Shown one piece after another: positions 16,552 to 26,589 of a DNA stretch of 64,000 nucleotides (its first letter is position 1; each line of letters starts with the position of its first letter). Position numbers and translations under genes: made by a program. Source of the stretch: Microbacterium sp. Leaf151 (lineage in GTDB: Bacteria; Actinomycetota; Actinomycetes; Actinomycetales; Microbacteriaceae); contig NZ_LMOR01000002.1 in NCBI RefSeq assembly GCF_001424225.1, positions 496,001 through 560,000 on the forward strand, read 5' to 3'. The notes beneath the pieces are model-generated. The model was not told the origin of the DNA and did no database searches. It worked only from the letters and a program-made list of their open reading frames with translations.

Positions 16552-16935
16552 ATGGGCAAGTTCATCTATGACGGCAACATCAAGGTCGACTTCGAGGACC
16601 GCCTCCTCGCCCACCTGCAGGCCGTCATCATGGCCAAAGTGCGTCGAGGTGAGAGTTTCCCCTTCACGTGGAAGGACGACATCAGCACGGGCGGCGGTCG
16701 CACGACCGTGTACATCCACCCGAATGTCTCGCTGGTGTTCAAGTACCACGGCAGCCGATCGCCGCAGATGAGTCCCGCCTGGCTGCACGCCCTCACCTAC
16801 AACGCGAACTCCGGCCGAGGGCTCTACGTCATCCCGGAGCCCGACGAGTTCAGCCCGCGTGAGAGTCTGCAGCGCGAAGAAATGGTCTTCCGCGAGGTCC
16901 CCAACGACCAAGCTCCCGAGACCGCCCGATCCTGA
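16552..16935 (+). CDS. DUF7882-type small protein
   Basis: A 127-residue protein of a family widespread, often in several copies, in Microbacteriaceae, and sometimes misannotated as an ATP-dependent DNA ligase although it lacks ligase motifs. It starts MGKFIYDGNIKVDFEDRLLA and contains ESFPFTWKDD, TTVYIHPNVSLVFKYHG and NSGRGLYVIPEPD. It has no signal peptide or membrane segment. The ATG at 16552 has AAGGGGG just upstream. Function is unknown, and its place between two PPOX genes gives no clear clue. Confidence 0.72.
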   Translation: MGKFIYDGNIKVDFEDRLLAHLQAVIMAKVRRGESFPFTWKDDISTGGGRTTVYIHPNVSLVFKYHGSRSPQMSPAWLHALTYNANSGRGLYVIPEPDEFSPRESLQREEMVFREVPNDQAPETARS

Positions 16936-16975
16936 CGAGGGAATGCGGCGGATCGGCTGGGCCGTTGTGTCCTGC

Positions 16976-17368
16976 ATGACCGACTGGACCGAGGCCAAGC
17001 CGTACTTCGAGACGAATGCCGTCGCACACCTCGCGACATTGATGCGAGACGGGTCTCCGCACTCCGTCCCTCTGTGGGTGGGCGTCGAGGGAGACCGACT
17101 CGCGATCTTCACCGAAGTCGACACGCTCAAGGATCGGAACCTCCGCCGCGACCCACGCGTCGCGATCTCGGTGACCGGCGCCGACAACCCCTACGCGATG
17201 GCATTCGTACGCGGAGAGGCGGTCGAGCGCATCGCCGGTGACGACGCGTTGCCCTATGTCGACCGCATCTCGGCGATCTACACGGGCAGCCCGTACGAGA
17301 TGCGCGAGGGGCTGGCCGTCTGGCTCATCGAGCCGAGCAAGGCGTGGGCGCGCGCGTACCAAGGCTGA
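16976..17368 (+). CDS. PPOX-class F420-dependent oxidoreductase-like protein
   Basis: A 130-residue split-barrel protein related to mycobacterial F420-dependent PPOX enzymes. HLATLMRDGSPHSVPLWVG, DRLAIFTEVDTLKDRNLRRD and VAISVTGADNPYAMAFVRGE follow the family pattern of two barrel halves. The substrate is unknown. It differs clearly from the PPOX protein at 15954, so it is not a recent tandem copy. The ATG at 16976 has no good ribosome-binding site and is 40 bases after the DUF7882 stop. The gene converges on the transporter that ends at 17396, with an inverted repeat between. Confidence 0.74.
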   Translation: MTDWTEAKPYFETNAVAHLATLMRDGSPHSVPLWVGVEGDRLAIFTEVDTLKDRNLRRDPRVAISVTGADNPYAMAFVRGEAVERIAGDDALPYVDRISAIYTGSPYEMREGLAVWLIEPSKAWARAYQG

Positions 17369-17376
17369 GCGGGAGC

Positions 17377-17414
17377 GCTGCCGCTGCCGCAGGGCTCACC
17401 GCGCCAGCGGCAGC
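17377..17414. terminator. Inverted repeat between convergent genes
   Basis: GCTGCCGCTG (17377-17386) and CAGCGGCAGC (17405-17414) form a 10-bp stem with an 18-base loop. The right arm overlaps the end of the transporter gene. Confidence 0.45.
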
Positions 17415-18547
17415 ACGCCCAGCAGCAGGATGAGCGGTGCGATCACGGCGCCGAGCACGATGAAGCGGCTCCATTTCACCTCGACCCCGGCGGCGACGAG
17501 CCTCTCGTGCCACAGCAGTGTCGCCAGCGACGCCCACGGCGTGACGATGGGTCCGGCGTTGACACCCACCAACAGGGCCGCAAGGCGCGCGGGGGAGCCC
17601 GCGACCGACTCCAGCGCCAGGTAAGCCGGCAGGTTGTTGATGCCGTTCGCGGCCAGCGCACCCACCCCGGCGAGTTGCCAGAGCGACACGAGATCGTCGC
17701 CCGTGCCGGCGAGCACCGTCGTCACCCGGCCGATGCCGAGCGCCTCCAGCGCGCCGACGGCGAGGAAGAGGCCACCCGCGAACACCAACAGCGACCAGGG
17801 CACGAGACGGATGCCGAGACCCCGCGGCGCACGCCACGCGAACGCCACCGCCAGCACGACGGCGGCGCCGAGTGCCGGCATCCACGGTTCGAGACCCACC
17901 ACGAGCAGCGGCAGCAGCGCGAGGGTGACGACGCCGGCGACGCGTAGGAGCACCGGGTCGGAGACCGCGGGGGAGGCGGCATCCGGGTACGTCTTCGGAA
18001 GGCGGCGGAGGAACACCAGGGTCAGGACCACGACCGACACCGCGATCGCGATGAACGCAGAGGGGCCGAGCAGCGCGAGGAACGCGACGGGGTCGTGCCC
18101 GCCACCGAGGGCTTCGGATGCCAACAGGTTGGTCAGGTTCGACACCGGCAGCACGAGGGATGCGGTGTTGGCCAGCACCACCGTGACGAACGCGAAGGGG
18201 AGGGGATCGAGCTTGCGCGCCACCGCCATCGAGATGACGACCGGCGTCAGCAGAACCGCCGTCGTGTCGAGCGAGAGGAACGCCGTCGCCACTGTCGCCA
18301 GAGCCACGACGAGCACCCACAGCCAGACCGTGCGGCCGCGCGCGACGCGCGCCAGGCGCGCGGCGACGACGTCGAAGAGTCCCGCCTTGGATGCCAGCTC
18401 CGCCACCACCGTAACGGCGACGACGAACAGCAGGATCGGCCACACCCGGTCGGCGACGGCCAATGCCTCGCTCGCGGGGAAGGCGCCGGTGAGCAGCGCG
18501 ACGATCCCGAGGATCCAGAGCACGCCGCCGATGATGGCCAGAGTCAC
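17396..18547 (-). CDS. ArsB/NhaD-superfamily transporter (anion permease-like)
   Basis: A 383-residue integral membrane protein with about 11 helices, of the ion-transporter superfamily that holds ArsB, NhaD and SLC13 carriers. [17 protein letters not shown] and [16 protein letters not shown] in the first half, and [18 protein letters not shown] with [20 protein letters not shown] in the second, are the two inverted hairpin motifs. The substrate cannot be told: arsenite, sodium/proton exchange or an organic anion are all possible. No arsR, arsC or dedicated regulator is adjacent. I chose the GTG at 18547, preceded by GGAGCG. An upstream in-frame GTG at 18586 is also open. It diverges from thrS. 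Confidence 0.75.
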   Translation of the reverse strand: MTLAIIGGVLWILGIVALLTGAFPASEALAVADRVWPILLFVVAVTVVAELASKAGLFDVVAARLARVARGRTVWLWVLVVALATVATAFLSLDTTAVLLTPVVISMAVARKLDPLPFAFVTVVLANTASLVLPVSNLTNLLASEALGGGHDPVAFLALLGPSAFIAIAVSVVVLTLVFLRRLPKTYPDAASPAVSDPVLLRVAGVVTLALLPLLVVGLEPWMPALGAAVVLAVAFAWRAPRGLGIRLVPWSLLVFAGGLFLAVGALEALGIGRVTTVLAGTGDDLVSLWQLAGVGALAANGINNLPAYLALESVAGSPARLAALLVGVNAGPIVTPWASLATLLWHERLVAAGVEVKWSRFIVLGAVIAPLILLLGVLPLAR

Positions 18548-18630
18548 CGCTCCACTATGGGGCACACCCGGTGCGATCGAGGCCACGGCCGCCGGGTAGC
18601 CTGGAATGGACCCCTTCAGGAGATGCGCTT

Positions 18631-20616
18631 GTGACTGATTTCCCCGCCGATGGCTTCGCCCTCTTCCCCGACCGTTCGGTCGTCGCGCTGCGCGTGAACG
18701 GAGAGCTGAAAGACCTGGCCACGATCGTGACCGCCGACGACGCCATCGAGCCGGTCACGATCGACAGCACCGACGGCCTCTCGATCCTTCGCCACTCGAC
18801 GGCCCACGTGCTCGCGCAGGCGGTTCAACGCGTCAAGCCGCAGACGAACCTCGGGATCGGCCCGCCGGTCACCGACGGCTTCTACTACGACTTCCAGGTC
18901 GACGAGCCCTTCACCCCCGACGACCTGAAGGTCATCAAGAAGGAGATGGAGCGCATCGTCCGCGAGAACCAGCGGTTCGTGCGTCGGGTCGTCACCGACG
19001 ATGAGGCTCGCGCCGAACTCGCCGACGAGCCGTTCAAGCTCGAGCTCATCGGACTCAAGGGCGGGTCAGCCGAGGCCGCCGAGGGCGCGTCCGTCGAGGT
19101 GGGCGCCGGTGAGTTGACCATCTACGACAACGTCACCCGCGACGGCGAGACCGCGTGGAAAGACCTCTGCCGAGGACCGCACGTGCCCGGCACGCGCCTG
19201 ATCGGTAACGGCTGGGACCTCACGCGTATCGCCGGCGCTTACTGGCGCGGCAGTGAGAAGAACCCGCAGCTGCAGCGCATCTACGGCACCGCGTGGCCGA
19301 CGAAAGATGAGCTGCGCGCATACCAGCACCGTCTGGAGGAGGCTGCGAAGCGCGACCACCGCAAGCTGGGCAAGGAGCTCGATCTCTTCTCGTTCCCCGA
19401 CGAGATCGGCCCGGGTCTGTCGGTGTTCCACCCCAAGGGCGGGATCATCCGCTACGAGATCGAGCGCTACATGCGCGAGCGTCTCCTCGCCAGCGGCTAC
19501 GAGGTCGTGAACACCCCGCACATCACCAAGGGCGACCTGTTCATGACGAGCGGCCACCTGCAGTGGTACGCCGACGGCATGTACCCCCCGATGGTGCTCG
19601 ACGAGGTCGTGGATGCCGACGGGCACGTCTCGCGCGAGGGCCAGGAGTACTACCTCAAGCCCATGAACTGCCCGTTCCACAACCTCATCTTCCGCTCGCG
19701 CGGGCGCAGCTACCGGGAGCTCCCGCTGCGCTTGAGCGAGTTCGGGTCGGTCTACCGCTACGAGAAGAGCGGCACCCTCTCCGGTCTCACGCGCGTGCGC
19801 GGCATGACCCAGGACGACACGCACATCTACGTCACCGCCGACCAGGTCAAGGGCGAGCTGACCCACAGCCTCGACTTCGTGCTGCAGACGCTGCGCGATT
19901 ACGGCCTCAACGACTTCTACCTCGAGCTGTCGACGAAAGAAGAGGGCAACCCGAAGTTCATCGGCGACGACACCCTCTGGACCGAAGCGACCGAGACCCT
20001 TCGCGAGGTCGCCGAGGCCTCGGGCCTCGAGCTCGTTCCCGACCCGGGCGGGGCGGCGTTCTACGGCCCGAAGATCTCGGTGCAGGCGCGCGACGCGATC
20101 GGCCGTACCTGGCAGATGTCGACGATCCAGCTCGACTTCAACCAGCCCGAGCGCTTCGAGCTCGAGTACACCGGTCCCGATGGCGAGAAGCACCGCCCCG
20201 TCATGATCCACCGCGCCCTCTTCGGCTCGGTCGAGCGTTTCTTCGCGATCCTGCTCGAGCACTACGCCGGAGCGTTCCCGGTCTGGCTCGCGCCCGTGCA
20301 GGTCGTGGCCGTCCCGGTCGCCGCCGAGTACGGGGACTACCTCCAGGGGATCGTCGCCGACCTCAAGGCCGCCGGCGTGCGCGCCGAGGCCGATCACAGC
20401 GACGACCGGATGCAGAAGAAGATCCGCACGCACACCACGCAGAAGGTGCCGCTCATGCTGATCGCCGGTGAGCAGGACCGCTCGAACGGTACGGTCTCGT
20501 TCCGCTTCCGCGACGGCACGCAGCTCAACGGCATCCCCGTCGCCGACGCCGTCGCGCACATCACCGGCGCGATCGCCGCACGCACGCTGGTGAACACCGC
20601 CAAGGATCTGGCGTGA
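18631..20616 (+). CDS. thrS: Threonyl-tRNA synthetase
   Basis: A 661-residue class II aminoacyl-tRNA synthetase. The N-terminal editing domain has [10 protein letters not shown] (His55, His59), the catalytic core has [21 protein letters not shown] and [12 protein letters not shown], and a C-terminal anticodon-binding domain follows. The GTG at 18631 has AGGAG eight bases upstream, and a TAGCCT at 18597-18602 is the likely -10 box. Length is normal. The stop overlaps the HIT gene in GTGA, a coupling conserved in actinobacteria. Confidence 0.97.
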   Translation: MTDFPADGFALFPDRSVVALRVNGELKDLATIVTADDAIEPVTIDSTDGLSILRHSTAHVLAQAVQRVKPQTNLGIGPPVTDGFYYDFQVDEPFTPDDLKVIKKEMERIVRENQRFVRRVVTDDEARAELADEPFKLELIGLKGGSAEAAEGASVEVGAGELTIYDNVTRDGETAWKDLCRGPHVPGTRLIGNGWDLTRIAGAYWRGSEKNPQLQRIYGTAWPTKDELRAYQHRLEEAAKRDHRKLGKELDLFSFPDEIGPGLSVFHPKGGIIRYEIERYMRERLLASGYEVVNTPHITKGDLFMTSGHLQWYADGMYPPMVLDEVVDADGHVSREGQEYYLKPMNCPFHNLIFRSRGRSYRELPLRLSEFGSVYRYEKSGTLSGLTRVRGMTQDDTHIYVTADQVKGELTHSLDFVLQTLRDYGLNDFYLELSTKEEGNPKFIGDDTLWTEATETLREVAEASGLELVPDPGGAAFYGPKISVQARDAIGRTWQMSTIQLDFNQPERFELEYTGPDGEKHRPVMIHRALFGSVERFFAILLEHYAGAFPVWLAPVQVVAVPVAAEYGDYLQGIVADLKAAGVRAEADHSDDRMQKKIRTHTTQKVPLMLIAGEQDRSNGTVSFRFRDGTQLNGIPVADAVAHITGAIAARTLVNTAKDLA

Positions 20617-21233
20617 CGAACCCCGACGCCGCTGCAACGCGGTCCGTTCCCGGGCATCACGCAGTGACGGACGGGGCGCCGGCCGACGCGTCCACGACGG
20701 ATGCCGAGCTCGTCGATGCCGCGACCCTTCCGGGGGTGCCCGACGAGTTCCAGCGCCTGTGGACACCGCACCGCATGGCGTACATCTCCGCCGGGCGTGA
20801 GCCGATGGAGAAGAACTGCCCGTTCTGCGCGGCGCCGGACAAGACCGACGAGGACGGTCTGATCGTCGCTCGCGGTGCCACGGCCTACGTCCTGCTCAAT
20901 CTCTTCCCCTACAACTCCGGGCATCTGCTCGTCTGCCCCTACCGGCACATCGCCACGTACGACCAGGCGACCGACGAAGAGGTGGCGGAGATCGGCGCGT
21001 TGACGCAGCGCGGCATGCGGGTACTGCGCGCGGTGTCGCGGTGCGACGGGTTCAACCTGGGCATGAACCAGGGCGCGATCGCCGGCGCCGGCGTCGACGC
21101 GCACCTGCACCAGCACATCGTTCCGCGCTGGGCGTCCGACGCCAACTTCTTCCCGATCATCGCCAAGACCAAGGCGCTGCCGCAGCTTCTGGGCGACGTG
21201 CGCCGCACCGTCGCCGAGGCCTGGGGCGCCTGA
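20613..21233 (+). CDS. HIT-domain hydrolase/phosphorylase (thrS partner)
   Basis: A 206-residue HIT-superfamily protein with the histidine triad in [12 protein letters not shown] and NCPFC for a zinc site. In mycobacteria the thrS-linked homologue is a diadenosine tetraphosphate phosphorylase, so this protein may degrade Ap4A made by the synthetase. The first 40 residues are a disordered extension. It overlaps thrS by 4 bp. In many actinobacteria pgsA and phosphatidylinositol-mannoside genes come next, but here a gap and a secreted lectin-protease follow. Confidence 0.87.
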   Translation: MTNPDAAATRSVPGHHAVTDGAPADASTTDAELVDAATLPGVPDEFQRLWTPHRMAYISAGREPMEKNCPFCAAPDKTDEDGLIVARGATAYVLLNLFPYNSGHLLVCPYRHIATYDQATDEEVAEIGALTQRGMRVLRAVSRCDGFNLGMNQGAIAGAGVDAHLHQHIVPRWASDANFFPIIAKTKALPQLLGDVRRTVAEAWGA

Positions 21234-21620
21234 GCCGTCAGGCGAACCGGGGAGGCGTGACTCGCGGCCGGCGCTCCTCCATCTCATTCGACGAGGGAGC
21301 CGCAAACGGCCCGCACCGCGCGCTTTCGTCGCCGCTCGAGTTTCTGACCCGCGTCCACATTCGACCTTGACAGGGCCGGATCTGATGCGACAAGGTGGCC
21401 GATAAGCGAAGTGTTAGCGTGAACATGGACGTTCCCGCTTCGTGATGATCGCGTCCCCCCGGCGATATCGTCACCCGATGAGATCGGCGACCCCTGCGTT
21501 CCTGTGGCGCGGGGTGGAGGCGCACCCGCTCGTCCGACACCGCCTCGCCCGGCCGTCCGACGAGCGTCGAAACACCCTCGGATCACCCCGCCGGTGGTCC
21601 GACGATCCGAAAGGCACACC
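21234..21620. other. Non-coding region before the lectin-metallopeptidase gene
   Basis: About 390 bases without a gene I can support. A TTGACA at 21367-21372 resembles a -35 box, but no convincing -10 lies at the right distance. The frame of the downstream gene is open from 21504, giving Arg/Pro-rich text with no signal peptide, so I start that gene at 21621. Confidence 0.45.
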
Positions 21621-22670
21621 ATGTCACGGACGACGACGTCCCCGACGAAACCCCCCACGACGCGAGGCACGAAGGCGAAGGCGCTCGCCGCTGTCTTCGC
21701 ATCCCTCGTCATCGGCCTCACGACGCTCGGCGCAGCCACACCCGCCGCGGCCGCCGCGCCGGTCGGTACAGGCTCCAACCAGGAGATCCGCAACCAGCAG
21801 AACACCCTCTGCATGGACGACTACGCCTTCAACACCCAGCCCGGCGCGGAGGTGCGTCAGTGGACGTGCCTCGAGGGGCAGAACCAGCTGTGGGCGGTCA
21901 CCGACCTCGGCAACGGTTACGCCGAGATCAAGAACCGATACAGCAACCTCTGCCTCGACAACTTCAACTTCGCCACCGCACCCGGATCCGAGGTGCGTCA
22001 GTGGACGTGCTCGCGTAACAACGTGCAGCAGTGGCAGTTGGCCGACGTGGGCGGCGGCTGGACCGAGATCCGCAACAGGCACAACAACCTCTGCCTGCAG
22101 AGCGTCGCCTCGCCGGTCGACGGTGGCCTGCTTTCGCAGCAGACCTGCGACGGCTCGGGGGTTCAGCGCTGGCGGCTCACCGACCCGAACGTGTCGAAGA
22201 TGACCTACACGCTGGCCAGGTCGTCGAACCCGTCCGCCGATGAGATCGACGCCTACGCGCGCATCACCGACGCGATGGACCGCGCCGTCGCCCGCTACAA
22301 CAAATTCAACAACACCCAGCGCCAGCTCTGGGTCTCGTACGACCCGGGCGTGCAGACCGCGGATGCCACCATCTACGGCAACATCCGCTTCGGCGCCAAC
22401 CGCGGCTTCATGCAGGAGGGCACCGCGCTGCACGAGATCGCACACACCGTCGGTGTGGGCACCGCGTGGAACTTCCAGAGCAAGGTCGACGCGCAGGACT
22501 GGCCGGCCGCGGTGCCACTGCTGCGCACGTGGGACGGCCCCGACGCGCGGATCAACGGCGGCGGAAGCCACATGTGGCCCTACGGCCTCAACTACTCGAA
22601 CGAGTACTCCGAGCTGAACTTCGACCGCCATGTGCGTCTCGTGCAGGCGATGCACCACGACGGACTCTGA
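21621..22670 (+). CDS. Secreted ricin B-type lectin fused to a zinc metallopeptidase domain
   Basis: A 349-residue exported protein. Residues 20-46 are a signal peptide ending TPAAAAA. Residues 50-187 are a beta-trefoil lectin with three repeats, each closing in a QxW-like motif (QNQLWAV, VQQWQL, VQRWRL) and with paired cysteines. The C-terminal part (about 195-349) carries ALHEIAHTVGVGTAWNF, a zincin HExxHxxG motif at 271-278. Lectin domains usually direct such enzymes to glycans, so it may act on glycoproteins or plant or fungal material outside the cell. The peptidase family is uncertain. Start ATG 21621 is preceded by AAAGG. The gene converges on pdxY across a strong hairpin. Confidence 0.8.
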   Translation: MSRTTTSPTKPPTTRGTKAKALAAVFASLVIGLTTLGAATPAAAAAPVGTGSNQEIRNQQNTLCMDDYAFNTQPGAEVRQWTCLEGQNQLWAVTDLGNGYAEIKNRYSNLCLDNFNFATAPGSEVRQWTCSRNNVQQWQLADVGGGWTEIRNRHNNLCLQSVASPVDGGLLSQQTCDGSGVQRWRLTDPNVSKMTYTLARSSNPSADEIDAYARITDAMDRAVARYNKFNNTQRQLWVSYDPGVQTADATIYGNIRFGANRGFMQEGTALHEIAHTVGVGTAWNFQSKVDAQDWPAAVPLLRTWDGPDARINGGGSHMWPYGLNYSNEYSELNFDRHVRLVQAMHHDGL

Positions 22671-22690
22671 CGCCTCGAATCCCGCACCAC

Positions 22691-22733
22691 GGCTCCGGGG
22701 CCGACCGTTCTGCGAGCGGTCGGCCTCGGAGCC
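22691..22733. terminator. Bidirectional terminator between lectin-protease and pdxY
   Basis: A 17-bp stem (22691-22707 with 22717-22733) has one mismatch and a 9-nt loop, between convergent genes. Confidence 0.8.
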
Positions 22734-22775
22734 ACCCCCGTGCAGGGCATCCGCGCGGAGCGCGCAGGGAGCCGG

Positions 22776-23630
22776 TCAGCGCACCTGCCGCACCGAGAAC
22801 TGCAGTCTCGGGTGCGCGTAGGCCTCCTGCGACTCGATGAGACGCAGTTCCCGTGAGCCCGACTCGTAGGTGTTGGTCAGCAGGTCGAAGACGCTGGATG
22901 CCGTGCGCGCGAGCGCGTCGGGCGCGTCGCCGCCGCTGCGACGGTAGTGCGCGGTGAACAGAGCGGCGGTGACGTCGCCCGAGCCGTTGGCCTTCATCGG
23001 AATGAGGGGGGTCTGCACGATCCAGGCGCCGCTGTCGTCGACGACCATCATCTCGATGGTGTCCGCCTCACGGTCGGGGCGCTCGACACTCGTCACCAGG
23101 ATGGTCCGCGGGCCGCGGCCGCGCAGCACGTCGGCAGACTCGAGGGTCGAGTCGATGCTCCCGGGCTCGGTGCCCGTCAGGAAGCCCAGCTCGAACTGGT
23201 TCGGCGTCAGGATGTCGGCCACCGGTACGACCCGCTCGCGCAGCAGCTCGGGAATGGCGGGGGCCACGAAGCATCCCGACTTGGCGTTGCCCATGACGGG
23301 ATCGCAGGCGTAGACGGCATCCGGGTTCGCCTTCTTCACCCGCGCGACGGTGTCGATGATGACGTCGGCGATGCCCTCGCCGCCCTGGTAGCCCGAGAGC
23401 ACCACGTCGATCTCGGGGAACACCCCGCGGTCCTCGATGCCGGCGATGACGGCCGCCACATCGTCGGGGGAGATGAGCGGACCACGCCACGCGCCATATC
23501 CGGTGTGGTTGGAGAAGTTGACCGTGTACACGGGGAGAACCTCGACGCCGATGCGCTGGAGGGGGAAGACCGCGGCGGAGTTGCCGACGTGTCCGTACGC
23601 GACGGCGGACTGGATCGAGAGAACCTTCAT
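22776..23630 (-). CDS. pdxY: Pyridoxal kinase
   Basis: A 284-residue PdxK/PdxY-type kinase that phosphorylates pyridoxal to pyridoxal 5'-phosphate in B6 salvage. It opens [20 protein letters not shown] and has VYTVNFSNHTGYGAWRG, CDPVMGN and ILTPNQFELGFLTG. The anion-hole motif MKANGSGDVTAALF carries the catalytic Asp. The ATG at 23630 overlaps the stop of the upstream pdxR by 4 bp (ATGA). It is co-transcribed with its probable regulator and lies next to the divergent de novo genes pdxS and pdxT, so salvage and synthesis of the cofactor are grouped. Confidence 0.92.
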   Translation of the reverse strand: MKVLSIQSAVAYGHVGNSAAVFPLQRIGVEVLPVYTVNFSNHTGYGAWRGPLISPDDVAAVIAGIEDRGVFPEIDVVLSGYQGGEGIADVIIDTVARVKKANPDAVYACDPVMGNAKSGCFVAPAIPELLRERVVPVADILTPNQFELGFLTGTEPGSIDSTLESADVLRGRGPRTILVTSVERPDREADTIEMMVVDDSGAWIVQTPLIPMKANGSGDVTAALFTAHYRRSGGDAPDALARTASSVFDLLTNTYESGSRELRLIESQEAYAHPRLQFSVRQVR

Positions 23631-24967
23631 GACTCGATCCTTCCACTTCGCGCGCTCGGGCGACGCGTGCCCGCGGCGACGGCCATGTCGTCGGCGAGGG
23701 CCGCGGCCGACGAATCGTCGAGGTCGTGCACGGTGAGCCGCAGGAACGCCCCCGCGGGATCGGGGGAGAGGAAGAACGGGTCGCCCTCGCGCACGAGCCA
23801 GCCTCGTCGCATGAGCTCCTCGCGCACGCTCGCCGCCGGAGCGGGCAGCGGCACCCACAGATTGAGCCCGTCGCCGGGGGTGGTGGGGAGTCCCCGTTCG
23901 GTGAGCGCCCGCGCGAACGCGGCGTTGCGCTCGGCGTAGTGCTGGGCCGCGCGCTCGATGTCGGCGCGGACGGCATCATCGGTCACCAGCGCGAGGGTCA
24001 GTCGCTGCAGGATGTGGCTCACCCAGGTGGTGCCCGGAGTCAGGCGTACCGCGAGACCGTCGGCGGTGTCGGGATCGGATGCCGTGACGGCGAGGCACGT
24101 GTCGGGTCCGAGGAACTTCGACATCGACCGGATGCGCGCCCACCTCCGCTGCGCGGGACCGATCACCGAATGCAGCGGCGACCGAGAGAGGAGCGAGAAG
24201 TGGTCGTCTTCGATGACGAGCACGTAGGGGTGGTCTTCGAGCACGGCGCGCAGGGATGCTGCGCGCTCGACGCTCAGGCTCGCGCCGGTGGGGTTGTGTG
24301 CGCGCGGCGTGCAGATGACGGCCCGCACCCCCGCCTCGAGCGCGGCGCGGAGTCCGTCGACGGTCATCCCCTCGGCATCCACCGCGACGGGGACGGCCCG
24401 GTAGCCGCCGGTGCGCACGGTGTGCAGGGCCGAGAGGAAGCAGGGGTCTTCCAGCGCGACCGCGTCGTCACGCTGGAGAGCTTGTGCCAGCAGCCGCTCG
24501 ATCGCGTCGCTCGCGCCACTGGTGACGGTGATGCGCACGTCGTCGTGAGGGAGCTGATCGGTCATCCATCCGCGTGCCCAGGCTTCGAGGCCGGGGTCGA
24601 TGACCGGCTCACCGTACAGAACCGGCCGGGTCGAGCGGGCGAGGGCCGCGGTCGGATCCGGGATGCGGGCGGGGTCGGGATTGCCCGTGCCGACGTCGCG
24701 CAGCACGGTGTCGGGCGCGTAGCCCTCCTGGGCGACCGCGGTGCGGTCGGCGACGCGTGTGCCGCTGCGCCCGCGCGCCTCGACGAGGCCCGCCTGTGCG
24801 AGCTGCCGGTAGGCAGCGACCACGGTGTTGCGATTGACCCCGAGATCGACGGCGACCGCCCGCACCGACGGCAGCAGAGTGCCGGGGGCGAGCTCGCCGC
24901 GTTCGATGCGCGTGCGCAGGTCGGCCGCGATCCCGGATGCCGAATTGCCGGTCAGATCGATGCTCAT
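23627..24967 (-). CDS. pdxR: MocR-family regulator with PLP-binding aminotransferase domain
   Basis: A 446-residue MocR/GntR-type regulator. An N-terminal winged helix (residues 1-70) contains [20 protein letters not shown] fold-type I aminotransferase domain follows, with [23 protein letters not shown] and [10 protein letters not shown], where the Lys binds PLP. In related bacteria PdxR activates pdxST when PLP is scarce and represses itself when PLP binds. It is divergent from pdxS with 118 bases between, and directly upstream of pdxY. A minus-strand TAGGCT at 24989-24994 is the likely -10 box, 21 bases before the ATG. Confidence 0.9.
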   Translation of the reverse strand: MSIDLTGNSASGIAADLRTRIERGELAPGTLLPSVRAVAVDLGVNRNTVVAAYRQLAQAGLVEARGRSGTRVADRTAVAQEGYAPDTVLRDVGTGNPDPARIPDPTAALARSTRPVLYGEPVIDPGLEAWARGWMTDQLPHDDVRITVTSGASDAIERLLAQALQRDDAVALEDPCFLSALHTVRTGGYRAVPVAVDAEGMTVDGLRAALEAGVRAVICTPRAHNPTGASLSVERAASLRAVLEDHPYVLVIEDDHFSLLSRSPLHSVIGPAQRRWARIRSMSKFLGPDTCLAVTASDPDTADGLAVRLTPGTTWVSHILQRLTLALVTDDAVRADIERAAQHYAERNAAFARALTERGLPTTPGDGLNLWVPLPAPAASVREELMRRGWLVREGDPFFLSPDPAGAFLRLTVHDLDDSSAAALADDMAVAAGTRRPSARSGRIES

Positions 24968-25015
24968 ACGCCCCCTCGACTCACCGCCAGCCTATGTCCT
25001 GCGCCATGCTACGGT

Positions 25016-25029
25016 TTGGCCTAAGCCAA
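25016..25029. promoter_or_regulatory. Candidate PdxR operator between pdxR and pdxS
   Basis: TTGGC-CTAA-GCCAA is a perfect inverted repeat. It lies directly after TACGGT (25010-25015), which could be the pdxS -10 box, so a bound regulator would touch the start of transcription. It resembles TGG-CTA half-sites reported for actinobacterial PdxR. Confidence 0.5.
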
Positions 25030-25085
25030 TAGATCGCGCCCCGAAGCGCGGAACCTCGCGCCGACAGGCGCGGAACGGAGTGGAC

Positions 25086-25970
25086 ATGACCGACACCGGA
25101 ACACCCCGCGTCAAGCGCGGCCTCGCCGAGATGCTCAAGGGCGGCGTGATCATGGACGTCGTCACCGCCGAGCAGGCCCGCATCGCCGAAGACGCCGGCG
25201 CCGTCGCCGTCATGGCGCTCGAGCGCGTTCCCGCCGACATCCGGGCCCAGGGAGGCGTCGCGCGCATGAGCGACCCCGACCTCATCGACGACATCATCGC
25301 GACCGTATCGATCCCGGTCATGGCGAAAGCCCGCATCGGCCACTTCGTCGAGGCGCAGATCCTGCAGGAGCTGGGTGTCGACTACATCGACGAATCCGAG
25401 GTGCTCTCGCCCGCCGACTACGTCAACCACATCGACAAGTACGGCTTCACCGTGCCGTTCGTGTGCGGGGCGACGAACCTCGGCGAGGCGCTCCGCCGCA
25501 TCACCGAGGGCGCGGCGATGATCCGCTCCAAGGGCGAGGCCGGCACGGGCGACGTGTCGGAGGCGACCAAGCACATCCGCACCATCCGCGGAGAGATCAA
25601 CGCCCTGCGCTCCAAGACGAAGGACGAGCTCTACGTCGCCGCGAAGGAGCTGCAGGCGCCCTACGACCTCGTCGCCGAGATCGCCGAGACCGGAAAGCTC
25701 CCCGTCGTGCTGTTCACCGCCGGGGGAGTGGCTACCCCGGCCGACGCCGCCATGATGATGCAGCTCGGCGCCGACGGCGTGTTCGTGGGCTCGGGCATCT
25801 TCAAGTCGGGCAATCCCGCCCAGCGCGCCGCCGCGATCGTGAAGGCCACCACCTTCCACGACGACCCGAAGATCGTGGCCGAGGCGTCGCGTGGACTCGG
25901 CGAGGCGATGGTCGGCATCAACGTCGCCGACCTCCCCGCACCGCACCGCCTGGCCGAGCGTGGCTGGTAG
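25086..25970 (+). CDS. pdxS: Pyridoxal 5'-phosphate synthase lyase subunit
   Basis: A 294-residue PdxS/Pdx1 protein that builds PLP from ribose 5-phosphate, glyceraldehyde 3-phosphate and ammonia. VMAKARIGH carries the first catalytic lysine (Lys81) and [12 protein letters not shown] the second. GGVMDV-like ([13 protein letters not shown]) and [15 protein letters not shown] motifs are intact. The ATG at 25086 has GGAG five bases upstream. It overlaps pdxT by 11 bp. PdxS forms a dodecamer that binds twelve PdxT glutaminases. Confidence 0.97.
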   Translation: MTDTGTPRVKRGLAEMLKGGVIMDVVTAEQARIAEDAGAVAVMALERVPADIRAQGGVARMSDPDLIDDIIATVSIPVMAKARIGHFVEAQILQELGVDYIDESEVLSPADYVNHIDKYGFTVPFVCGATNLGEALRRITEGAAMIRSKGEAGTGDVSEATKHIRTIRGEINALRSKTKDELYVAAKELQAPYDLVAEIAETGKLPVVLFTAGGVATPADAAMMMQLGADGVFVGSGIFKSGNPAQRAAAIVKATTFHDDPKIVAEASRGLGEAMVGINVADLPAPHRLAERGW

Positions 25971-26580
25971 AAGCCCGCGCGTCGGAGTCCTCGCCCTCCA
26001 GGGCGACGTGCGCGAGCACGTGTCGGTGTTGACCGCCCTCGGCGCCGACGCACGACCCGTGCGTCGGCCCGAGGAACTCGCTGCCGTGGAGGGCCTCGTG
26101 CTCCCCGGCGGCGAGTCGAGTGTCATCGACAAGCTCGCGCGGGCCTTCGGGCTCTTCGAACCGATCCGCGCGGCGATCGCCGCCGGCCTGCCGATGTACG
26201 GCACGTGCGCGGGCCTGATTCTGCTGGCCGACCGCATCGACGGAGCCATCGACGGACAACGGACGTTCGGCGGCATCGACGCGCGCGTCGCGCGCAACGT
26301 CTTCGGCGGGCAATCCGCGTCGTTCGAGACCGACCTGGACGTACCGGCGCTGGGTGAGCCGCCCGTGCACGCCGTCTTCATCCGTGCCCCCGCGGTCGTG
26401 GAATGGGGCCCGGATGCCGTGCCTCTGACATCCCTTCCCGACGGGCGCGTCGTCGCGATCGAGCAGGGCGCGCTGCTCGGCACGGCCTTCCACCCCGAAT
26501 CGACCGGGGAGACGCGCTTCCACGAGCGGTTCCTCTCGCACGTCGATGCCAGACGCGGGACGAGCGCCCCTGCGCTCTAG
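25960..26580 (+). CDS. pdxT: Pyridoxal 5'-phosphate synthase glutaminase subunit
   Basis: A 206-residue class I glutaminase that feeds ammonia to PdxS. The nucleophile is Cys83 in [27 protein letters not shown] near the C terminus supplies the His-Glu pair, and [11 protein letters not shown] forms the oxyanion loop. The GTG at 25960 lies inside the last codons of pdxS, an 11-bp overlap suggesting translational coupling. Its stop codon TAG (26578-26580) is also the first half of a TAGAAT box that could drive yebC. Confidence 0.95.
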   Translation: MAGRSPRVGVLALQGDVREHVSVLTALGADARPVRRPEELAAVEGLVLPGGESSVIDKLARAFGLFEPIRAAIAAGLPMYGTCAGLILLADRIDGAIDGQRTFGGIDARVARNVFGGQSASFETDLDVPALGEPPVHAVFIRAPAVVEWGPDAVPLTSLPDGRVVAIEQGALLGTAFHPESTGETRFHERFLSHVDARRGTSAPAL

Positions 26581-26583
26581 AAT
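26578..26583 (+). promoter_or_regulatory. Probable -10 box of yebC, overlapping the pdxT stop codon
   Basis: TAGAAT begins with the pdxT stop codon and ends six bases before the yebC ATG, the spacing of a leaderless transcript. Confidence 0.5.
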
Positions 26584-26589
26584 GGAAAG

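Noticed and set aside
21367..21372. TTGACA as the -35 box of the lectin-protease gene
   Set aside because: No acceptable -10 box at 16-18 bp, and it is 250 bp from the start codon.
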